A stretch of DNA of 13,270 nucleotides. Source: CADEEN01 sp031379365 (GTDB taxonomy: Bacteria; Pseudomonadota; Gammaproteobacteria; Burkholderiales; Burkholderiaceae_C). Position numbers and translations under genes: made by a program. The stretch's first letter is position 1, and every line of letters begins with the position of its first letter. Below are positions 7,004 through 12,085 of this stretch, in pieces. The stretch spans positions 1-13,270 of the forward strand of contig JANNFB010000336.1 in the NCBI GenBank assembly GCA_031379365.1, in the 5' to 3' direction. The notes beneath the pieces are model-generated. The model made no database searches and was not told the origin of the DNA. It was given only the letters and a program-made list of their open reading frames with translations.

Positions 7004-7019
7004 CCGGGCACGCGCCCGG
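7004..7019 (+). terminator. Short GC hairpin after the asparaginase gene
   Basis: CCGGGC (7004-7009) pairs perfectly with GCCCGG (7014-7019) around a 4-base loop, 10 bases after the asparaginase stop. It is followed by GGGGCGAAAATAGG, with no T-run, so it is a weak terminator at best and may only attenuate read-through into the next gene. The A-rich stretch at 7026-7036 could contribute a -10 box (GAAAAT or TAGGCT) for the downstream cluster. Confidence 0.25.
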
Positions 7020-7051
7020 CGGGGCGAAAATAGGCTCAGCGATCCTGCGTC

Positions 7052-7480
7052 ATGAGCCCCAAGACACCTTCTTCCAAGTACAAGCCGACGCCGTCCGGAC
7101 TGATGGAGTTCGAAGTGGTCTCCATTGACGAAGCGCGCGAGGTGATCGACGCCTTGCCGCCCGACGTGGCGCGCGTGCTCGAGAGCGTGCCCGGCTACTG
7201 GCAGAACAACCGCCGGCCGCCCTTGGCGACGGACCGCGCGCTCACCGGTCGGGCCCTGGAATGGCTGGGCCGATTGCCCGAGGACATTCGCCCGCACTTG
7301 ACGGTGTTGCGCTATCCCCGTGTCATCAACATGATTGCCGGCGCCTGGCCCGTGTCCGCGCACCGCTCTGACGTGTTCGATCACCTGCTCAACGACCGGC
7401 GCATCGGCCGGCGCGGCTTTCCGGTCGACATCGAGCGCGAAATCGCCGCACTTTGCCTGCACGCCAGCAGCCTGCCTTGA
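7052..7480 (+). CDS. Hypothetical protein, first gene of the hutG/GNAT cluster
   Basis: A 142-residue protein I cannot assign to a named family. It is soluble, with no signal peptide or membrane segment. After a short Lys/Pro/Ser-rich N-terminus it reads as a mostly helical, charged domain: LMEFEVVSIDEAREVIDALPPDVARVLES split by short turns, then ALEWLGRLPEDIRPHLTVLRYPRVINMIAGAWP, and a C-terminal RGFPVDIEREIAALC helix. Codon use and GC match its neighbours, and it has no conflicting gene opposite. Its stop TGA overlaps the probable TTG start of the amidohydrolase (TTGA), so the two are likely translationally coupled. Because it leads the transcript, a regulatory or accessory role for the amidohydrolase is conceivable, but nothing in the sequence proves this. 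ATG 7052 is the only good start. Confidence 0.7.
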   Translation: MSPKTPSSKYKPTPSGLMEFEVVSIDEAREVIDALPPDVARVLESVPGYWQNNRRPPLATDRALTGRALEWLGRLPEDIRPHLTVLRYPRVINMIAGAWPVSAHRSDVFDHLLNDRRIGRRGFPVDIEREIAALCLHASSLP

Positions 7481-8268
7481 GCGCGACTTACCGACTGTTC
7501 GCCGGCAGTGCGCCGCTGCTGGTCAGCGTGCCGCACGCCGGAACCGCCCTGCCGCCGGCCCTGCGCGAGCGCCTGGTGCCGCGTGCGGCGGACGTCGAAG
7601 ACACCGACTGGCACCTCGACCGCCTCTACGCATTTGCACACGAGCTCGGCGCCAGCCTGATCGTGCCGACCTACAGCCGCTACGTCATCGACCTGAACCG
7701 GCCGCCGGAAGACACGCCGATGTACCCGGGCGTGAACAACACGGGCTTGGTACCGACGCGCTTCTTCACCGGCGACGCGCTGTACCGGGATGGTCATGCG
7801 CCCGACGCGGCTGAGACGGCCGCCCGCGTCGAAGCCTACTGGTGGCCCTATCACGAGGCGGTGGCGGCGGAGCTGGAGCGCCTGCGCGCCCAGCACGGCC
7901 ATGCCGTGCTGTTCGACGCCCACAGCATCAAGTCAGAACTGCCCTGGCTGTTCGAAGGCAGCCTGCCGCACCTCAACTTGGGCACCGCCAGCGGCAGCAG
8001 CTGTGCGGCCTCGCTGGCTGCGGCGCTTGGCCGTGTGCTGGGCGCGCAGACACGCTACACGCACGTCGTGGATGGGCGCTTCAAGGGCGGGCACATCACC
8101 CGCCGCTACGGCCGGCCCGTCGAGCGCTTGCATGCCGTGCAACTCGAGATGTGCTGGCGTTGCTACCTCGACGAGAGTCGCCCCCACGCCTGGGACGACG
8201 CGCGCGCGACCGAAGTGATGCCCGTGCTGCGCGAGTTGGTGCAGACCATGATCGCGTGGCGGCCGTGA
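7477..8268 (+). CDS. hutG: N-formylglutamate amidohydrolase / deformylase (HutG-like)
   Basis: A 263-residue enzyme of the N-formylglutamate amidohydrolase family. In the five-step histidine pathway it converts N-formyl-L-glutamate to glutamate and formate. Family motifs are SVPHAG (H20), EDTDWHLDRLY (about 41-51), the DLNRPPED loop, FDAHSIKSELP (D147, H149), RFKGGHITRRYGRP (about 201-214) and a QLEMCWRCYLDE strand near the C-terminus. The His and Asp residues fit a zinc-dependent hydrolase related to carboxypeptidase folds. Length matches the family's roughly 265. The start is probably TTG 7477, overlapping the upstream stop by 4 bases and giving MSATYRLFAGSAPLLVSVPH; a TTG at 7453 would add eight residues. 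No hutH, hutU, hutI or hutF is in the window, so the gene is detached from a hut operon here, and the true substrate might be another N-formyl amino acid. Confidence 0.83.
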   Translation: MSATYRLFAGSAPLLVSVPHAGTALPPALRERLVPRAADVEDTDWHLDRLYAFAHELGASLIVPTYSRYVIDLNRPPEDTPMYPGVNNTGLVPTRFFTGDALYRDGHAPDAAETAARVEAYWWPYHEAVAAELERLRAQHGHAVLFDAHSIKSELPWLFEGSLPHLNLGTASGSSCAASLAAALGRVLGAQTRYTHVVDGRFKGGHITRRYGRPVERLHAVQLEMCWRCYLDESRPHAWDDARATEVMPVLRELVQTMIAWRP

Positions 8269-8753
8269 TGCAGGCCACGACCGGACGCGTGATCGAGGCC
8301 AGCGACCCGCTGCACCCGCATGCCTTGCGCCTGCTGGCCGAGGCGGCGGTCGAGGCCCGTGCGCTGTACCCGGAACTGTTCGGCGACGACAGCCCGGCCC
8401 CGACCAACCTGCCTTTGGGCGAGCGCGAGGTCTACCTGCTGGCCTGGCAGGACGGCCAGGCCTTGGGCTGTGGCGCCTTGCGCGAGCATGACGCCTTCAC
8501 CGGCGAAGTGCGGCGCATGTTCGTGACCCTCGCTGCGCGGCGCGACGGCGTGGCACGCGAACTGTTGTCGGCGCTGGAGAGCCAGGCTCGGAGCCTCGGC
8601 TACCACCGTTTGGTGCTCGAAACCGGCGCGCGCCAAACGGCAGCCATCGCGCTTTACCGCGGCTGCGGTTGGCGCCGGGTGCCTGCGTATGGCGCCTATG
8701 TTGGGGACCCGATGAGCGTGTGCCTGGGCAAGGCCCTGCCGCGCACGCGCTGA
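8268..8753 (+). CDS. GNAT family N-acetyltransferase
   Basis: A 161-residue single-domain acetyltransferase that would transfer acetyl from acetyl-CoA to an unknown amine. The core is recognisable: acceptor-side strand VYLLAWQDGQALGCGALREHD, then motif A with EVRRMFVTLAARRDGVARELLSALE, where R91-R-D-G94-V-A96 matches the R/Q-x-x-G-x-G/A acetyl-CoA loop. Motif B follows as IALYRGCGWRRVPAYGAYVGDPMSVCLGKAL, typical of small GNATs. ATG 8268 shares one base with the TGA of hutG (TGATG), so translation is coupled; a GTG directly before it (8265) is in frame. As the third gene of the coupled trio, its substrate may be an amino acid or amine related to the hutG reaction, which is inference only. Confidence 0.88.
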   Translation: MQATTGRVIEASDPLHPHALRLLAEAAVEARALYPELFGDDSPAPTNLPLGEREVYLLAWQDGQALGCGALREHDAFTGEVRRMFVTLAARRDGVARELLSALESQARSLGYHRLVLETGARQTAAIALYRGCGWRRVPAYGAYVGDPMSVCLGKALPRTR

Positions 8754-8775
8754 AGCGAACCCGCGCTTTCACGGT

Positions 8776-8807
8776 CGGCGAGGGTCGATCACGACCCACC
8801 CACGCCG
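8776..8807. terminator. Two-part hairpin between convergent genes, possible bidirectional terminator
   Basis: In the 69-base gap between the GNAT and clsB stop codons, CGGCG (8776-8780) pairs with CGCCG (8803-8807). Inside it, GGGTCG (8782-8787) pairs with CGACCC (8792-8797) around an ATCA loop, leaving a small asymmetric internal loop. The structure can form on either strand and is well placed to separate convergent transcripts. Neither side has a T-run. Confidence 0.4.
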
Positions 8808-8822
8808 CTCAAGACAAGCGTT

Positions 8823-10127
8823 TCAGTAGCGCCCGTTGATGCCTGCCAGGCGCAGGTACCAGTTGGCCACCCACGCCACGAAGCCACGGCGCAGCGCGGC
8901 GGCCCAACCCGGCGCCATGGGGGGTGCGGTGATTTCCCGCGACACGGCGATGGCTTGTTCGAAAGCGGCGCCGAGTGCGGCGTTGAAGCCGGCGTCGCGC
9001 ACCACCACATTGGCCTCGAGGTTGAGCAACAAGGACAGTGGGTCGATGTTGGAGCTGCCCACCGTGGCCCAGCCATCGTCGACCAGGGCCACCTTGGCAT
9101 GCAGGAAGGCCGGCACGTACTCGTAGATCTGCACGCCGCAGGACAGCATCTCGGCGTAGAGCACACGCGCCGCCAGGCCGGCAAAGCGGTAGTCGAGCTT
9201 GCCCTGCAACAGCAGGCGCACCCGCACGCCGCGCCGGGCGGCATCGCGCAGCGTGCGCAGGAAGGCGCGGCCGGGGTAGAAGTAAGCCGAGATCAGATCG
9301 ATGCGCCCGTGCGCCTGGCGCAGCGCGTCGATGTAGCTGCGCTCGATGGCGCGGCGCTGGCTCAGGTTGTCGCGCACCAGGAAGGCCGCCTGCACCGGCC
9401 GCGCGGCTTCGCCGTCGGGATCGGCCGGGCTGCGGGTGATGCGCAGGCGTTGCATGAGCTTCTTCGCCCGCGCCACCGGCTCGGCGCTGCGGGCCAGGGC
9501 CAAGACCTCTTCACGCCAATCGCGGCCGAAGGCGGCGCGCGTCCACATCGCGCGGGCGGTCTGGGCCACCGGCCCAACCACCGGGCCGCGCAGCAAGACC
9601 GCGAAGTCCAGCCGCGCTTCGGGCGTGGCGCCATGGTTCAAGTCAACACGGTCGTCGATGATGTTGATGCCGCCGACGAAGGCTTGCTCGTTGTCGGTGG
9701 CCAGCAATTTCTGGTGCAAGCGGCGCAACTGGCCCGGCTGCAGCCAGGCGTACCAGCGATCGAGCGGGCGGAACACCGCCAGGGCCACGCCGCTGGCGTC
9801 GAACCAGCGCCGCAAGGTCGGCAAGGTGGCCTTGGAGCCGAAGCCGTCGACGACCACCCGCACCCGAACGCCGCGCTGCGCCGCAGCGATCAGGGCGTCG
9901 GCCATGGCGCGGCTGGCCGCATCATCATGGAAGATGTAGGTGGCCAGCCAGACGTCGTGCCGGGCCCGCGCGATCGCCGCATGCATGGCTGGAAAGAGCT
10001 GGTCGCCACCGGTGAGCAGCGTGACCTCGTTGCCCCCGCTGAAATGCGCCTCGCGCTGCGCGTACCAGGCGCTCTCATGGCCTGCGGCGACCTGGGCCGG
10101 GTTCGACTCGAACCCATCCGGTTTCAC
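8823..10127 (-). CDS. clsB: Cardiolipin synthase B-like phospholipase D family protein
   Basis: A 434-residue phospholipase D superfamily enzyme resembling E. coli ClsB (YbhO, about 413 residues). ClsB makes cardiolipin or related diphosphatidyl lipids at the inner membrane. Both HKD motifs are intact: the first at about H138/K140/D145 (LHQKLLATD, followed by GGINIIDD), the second at about H343/K345/D350 (LHAKVALVDD, then GSSNIDPLS). As in ClsB, there are no N-terminal transmembrane helices like those of ClsA; a C-terminal amphipathic FVAWVANWYLRLAG may touch the membrane. The start is taken as GTG 10127, whose GTGA overlaps the stop of the upstream gene by 4 bases; GTG 10133, two codons earlier, is equally readable. 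The upstream gene is YbhP-like, so the ybhP-clsB pairing known from E. coli is preserved; ybhN does not follow here. Confidence 0.9.
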   Translation of the reverse strand: MKPDGFESNPAQVAAGHESAWYAQREAHFSGGNEVTLLTGGDQLFPAMHAAIARARHDVWLATYIFHDDAASRAMADALIAAAQRGVRVRVVVDGFGSKATLPTLRRWFDASGVALAVFRPLDRWYAWLQPGQLRRLHQKLLATDNEQAFVGGINIIDDRVDLNHGATPEARLDFAVLLRGPVVGPVAQTARAMWTRAAFGRDWREEVLALARSAEPVARAKKLMQRLRITRSPADPDGEAARPVQAAFLVRDNLSQRRAIERSYIDALRQAHGRIDLISAYFYPGRAFLRTLRDAARRGVRVRLLLQGKLDYRFAGLAARVLYAEMLSCGVQIYEYVPAFLHAKVALVDDGWATVGSSNIDPLSLLLNLEANVVVRDAGFNAALGAAFEQAIAVSREITAPPMAPGWAAALRRGFVAWVANWYLRLAGINGRY

Positions 10128-10927
10128 GGCCACTCGAACTCGGCCACCAAGGGCAGGTGGTCGCTCATGTGCGACCAGGTGGCGCCGCGTGGCACGAAGG
10201 TGGAGCGGCAGACCAACTCGCGGGTGTAGATGCGGTCGAGCGCGAACACGGGCACGCGCGAGGGAAAGGTTGCACGGCGCGAGGCGCCAGGACTGTCGCC
10301 CAGGGCCCGCGCCAGGCCGAGTTCAACCATCGGCCCGTCGAGCCGCTCGCCCCAGTCATTGAAATCGCCGGCCACCACCAGGGCCGCGCCCGCCGGCACT
10401 TCGGCGGCGATGAAGTCGGCCAGGCGCTGAATCTGACGCACCCGGCCGGCATGCATCAAGCCCAGGTGCGCGACGACCACGTGAACCGTGCGCGCCTGCC
10501 ACTGCACCGGGACGTGCAGGAGGCCGCGCTGCTCGAAGCGGTGGTCGCTCACATCATGGTGACCGATGTCGCCGATCGGCCAGCGCGACAGCAGGGCGTT
10601 GCCGTGCTCGCCGTGGCGTGTAACAGCGTTGGTGCGGTAGGCGGCGTCGTAGCCCTCGGGCGCCAGGAACTCGGCCTGGCCCTCGGCCGGCCAGCCGAAG
10701 GAGGTGCGGTCGAACTGGCGCGCGTCGCGGCTGTGGTGCAGGCGCACCTCCTGCAGACACACCAGATCGGCGTCGAGGGCTTCGATGCCCAGCCCCAGGT
10801 TGTGGATCTCCAGGCGCTTGCGCGGGCCAACGCCACGCACGCCTTTGTGGATGTTGTAGGTGGCCACGCGCAGGCGTTCGTGCAGGCCGGTGTGCGGCGG
10901 CAGGACGCTGGACTGCAACGGCTTCAT
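10124..10927 (-). CDS. Endonuclease/exonuclease/phosphatase family protein (YbhP-like)
   Basis: A 267-residue metal-dependent phosphoesterase of the EEP (DNase I / exonuclease III / sphingomyelinase) fold. The motif set is complete: RVATYNIHKG (N25), CLQEVRL (E60), VVAHLGL (H154), AGDFNDW (D188, N190), DRIY (D231) and SDHLPL (D256, H257). No signal peptide is present. The substrate is unknown; members act on nucleic acids, phosphoinositides or phospholipids, and pairing with clsB makes a lipid or headgroup phosphodiester an attractive inference. The start ATG 10927 overlaps the nudB stop by 4 bases (ATGA) and its own stop overlaps the clsB start, so the three genes form one coupled unit. It corresponds to E. 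coli YbhP, which precedes clsB in the same way. Confidence 0.9.
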   Translation of the reverse strand: MKPLQSSVLPPHTGLHERLRVATYNIHKGVRGVGPRKRLEIHNLGLGIEALDADLVCLQEVRLHHSRDARQFDRTSFGWPAEGQAEFLAPEGYDAAYRTNAVTRHGEHGNALLSRWPIGDIGHHDVSDHRFEQRGLLHVPVQWQARTVHVVVAHLGLMHAGRVRQIQRLADFIAAEVPAGAALVVAGDFNDWGERLDGPMVELGLARALGDSPGASRRATFPSRVPVFALDRIYTRELVCRSTFVPRGATWSHMSDHLPLVAEFEWP

Positions 10928-11397
10928 GGCGGGCTCGTGAAACGCGGCAACTGCAGCACGGCTTCAGCATTGCTCGGCGAGAAACAACGGTCTGCCGCCT
11001 CGCGCCAGGGCAGCCACTCGAAACGCAGGTGCTCGCGCGGGCTCAGCGTCACTGGTGTGCCTGCCGGCACGACAAGGCCGAACACATGCTCGGTGTTGTG
11101 GGTCACTCCTGGCGCGTAGCGGTGGCGCCAGACCGGGTAGATCTCGTAGACGTTGGCCAGTTGCCAGTCGTGCAGTGACGCCAGCGGCACGCTGGGGCTG
11201 CCGATGACGATGCCGGTTTCTTCGCCGACCTCGCGCATGCAGGTCTCAAGCAAGGGCTCGTCGGTTGCGTCTTTCGAGCCGGTGACGCTCTGCCAGAAAC
11301 CAGGCTTGTCGGCCCGCTCGATCAGCAGGACATCGAGCGCGGGCGTGTGGATCACCACCAGGACGGACTCGGGGATCTTGGGGCCACGTGGCGTCAT
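10924..11397 (-). CDS. nudB: Dihydroneopterin triphosphate diphosphatase (NudB)
   Basis: A 157-residue Nudix hydrolase very like NudB, which removes pyrophosphate from 7,8-dihydroneopterin triphosphate in the folate branch. NudB hallmarks beyond the Nudix box are the N-terminal ESVLVVIHT strand, FWQSVTGS, the HRYAPGVTHNTEHVF segment and the C-terminal EHLRFEWLPW. The Nudix box runs from G40 to I63, with E47 and REVGEETG (R55, E56, E59, E60). It has six rather than five residues between the first Gly and the Glu, a one-residue insertion compared with the standard pattern. Start ATG 11397 gives the expected N-terminus; no strong ribosome binding site precedes it. It lies 23 bases after the toxin gene and overlaps the YbhP-like gene by 4 bases. 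It was probably once directly behind aspS. Confidence 0.87.
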   Translation of the reverse strand: MTPRGPKIPESVLVVIHTPALDVLLIERADKPGFWQSVTGSKDATDEPLLETCMREVGEETGIVIGSPSVPLASLHDWQLANVYEIYPVWRHRYAPGVTHNTEHVFGLVVPAGTPVTLSPREHLRFEWLPWREAADRCFSPSNAEAVLQLPRFTSPP

Positions 11398-11420
11398 TGG
11401 TCAAACCGCACAGACAACAC

Positions 11421-11738
11421 TCAAACGCCGCTCAATACAGCATCGAGTGCATCCCTGAACGCACTGCCCTCATCTCGCAAGGAAACGCGCTTTCCCTTGA
11501 GCAAGCGCGCCGGCAGGGCGGCACACAAGTGCGCCGCGAGGTACAAGCGCTCCCCGTCGACGAGCACCGACTGGGTCAGGCGCCGCGGCAGAGCCGCCGG
11601 CGCCCGCGGCAGGCGCGCCAACGGCATGCACAGCCGCGTCGAATGCTGGCTCAGTTGATCGCTTTGCAGTACAACAAAGTACGGAAACGCCTCGCTCTGC
11701 GCGGCGTTCGGATTCGCGAAGGCGTCGAACTGCGCCAC
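11421..11738 (-). CDS. ccdB: CcdB-family toxin
   Basis: A 105-residue protein with the CcdB fold signature: AQFDAFANPN, FPYFVVLQSDQL (the PYFVxxQSD strand), STRLCMPLARL, then VDGERLYLAAHLCAALPARLLKG and a C-terminal helix FRDALDAVLSGV. CcdB proteins (101-105 residues) poison DNA gyrase by binding GyrA. F-plasmid CcdB ends in Trp-Gly-Ile, which is critical there. This one ends Leu-Ser-Gly-Val without the Trp, closer to the Vibrio CcdB ending, which is also a gyrase poison, so loss of activity need not follow. The start is GTG 11738, 16 bases after the antitoxin stop; no in-frame ATG gives a sensible N-terminus. The order (antitoxin then toxin) and tight spacing match a type II module. The partner is Phd-like rather than an ordinary CcdA. 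Gyrase as target is inferred from the family. Confidence 0.82.
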   Translation of the reverse strand: MAQFDAFANPNAAQSEAFPYFVVLQSDQLSQHSTRLCMPLARLPRAPAALPRRLTQSVLVDGERLYLAAHLCAALPARLLKGKRVSLRDEGSAFRDALDAVLSGV

Positions 11739-11754
11739 TGCACCGGACCGCGGG

Positions 11755-12024
11755 CTACCAGGCGCGGAACTCTTCGCCCGGGATTCCGTACTTCTCGACC
11801 AGTGAGTTCTGCATGTCAACCCAATCCTTGTACTGGTCGTAGAACGCCTTGCCCGTCGCTGCCGACTTGCCGCGCCGTTGCTGTGCAAGCAAGAGATCGT
11901 ATTGCTCGATCGAGATGACGACGCTGTGGCGCCGTCCTGACTTTTCGATAAACACTGGCCCGCGCTGGGCCTGCTCGAGAACACTGCCCAAGCGGTTCTT
12001 TGCTTCCGTTGCGGTCAGGTTCAT
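11755..12024 (-). CDS. Phd/YefM-type antitoxin with a CcdA-like C-terminal tail
   Basis: An 89-residue antitoxin. Residues 1-48 are a Phd/YefM domain: MNLTATEAKNRLGSVLEQAQ, GPVFIEKSGRRHSVVISIEQYDLLL. This fold dimerises, binds the operator and autoregulates. After a basic linker (RRGKSAATGK) the C-terminus runs YDQYKDWVDMQNSLVEKYG and ends IPGEEFRAW. The acidic-then-RxW ending resembles the CcdA tail (ADENRDW in F-plasmid CcdA) that wraps CcdB. The protein thus looks like a Phd DNA-binding domain joined to a CcdA-like neutralising segment, which fits the CcdB-family toxin encoded next. Start ATG 12024 has a good AGAGGAG (12032-12038) 7 bases upstream. Base composition is lower than nearby: hand counts over 11821-12000 give 38, 34 and 35 G+C per 60 bases, against 46 of 60 in clsB at 8881-8940. 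This supports acquisition. Confidence 0.87.
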   Translation of the reverse strand: MNLTATEAKNRLGSVLEQAQRGPVFIEKSGRRHSVVISIEQYDLLLAQQRRGKSAATGKAFYDQYKDWVDMQNSLVEKYGIPGEEFRAW

Positions 12025-12031
12025 TTCGAGA

Positions 12032-12060
12032 CTCCTCTGGGAGCAGCCATTCTAGCTAAT
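12032..12060 (-). promoter_or_regulatory. Toxin-antitoxin promoter, ribosome binding site and possible operator
   Basis: On the minus strand a -10-like TAGAAT (12049-12054) precedes AGAGGAG (12032-12038), which is 7 bases before the antitoxin ATG. The -10 lies in an imperfectly symmetric ATTAGCTAGAAT (12049-12060), a plausible operator for the Phd-like antitoxin. No convincing -35 stands 16-18 bases upstream. The 61-base gap after aspS contains no T-rich terminator, so aspS read-through may also transcribe the module. Confidence 0.42.
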
Positions 12061-12085
12061 CGCGTCGGCGCGCCTGCCGCTCTTT

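Noticed and set aside
8955..10229. Plus-strand open frame of 424 codons opposite clsB
   Set aside because: Gln/His/Gly/Ala-rich composition typical of antisense frames in GC-rich genes; the opposite strand encodes an intact ClsB with both HKD motifs.
11421..11984. Longer 187-codon frame containing the toxin
   Set aside because: The first 82 codons are Ser/Arg-rich and antiparallel in frame to the antitoxin coding sequence. The CcdB similarity begins only at GTG 11738.
1..12085. A defence island built from hsdR and the toxin-antitoxin pair
   Set aside because: They are about 11 kb apart, with ordinary metabolic and housekeeping genes between them, and share no mobile-element signs.
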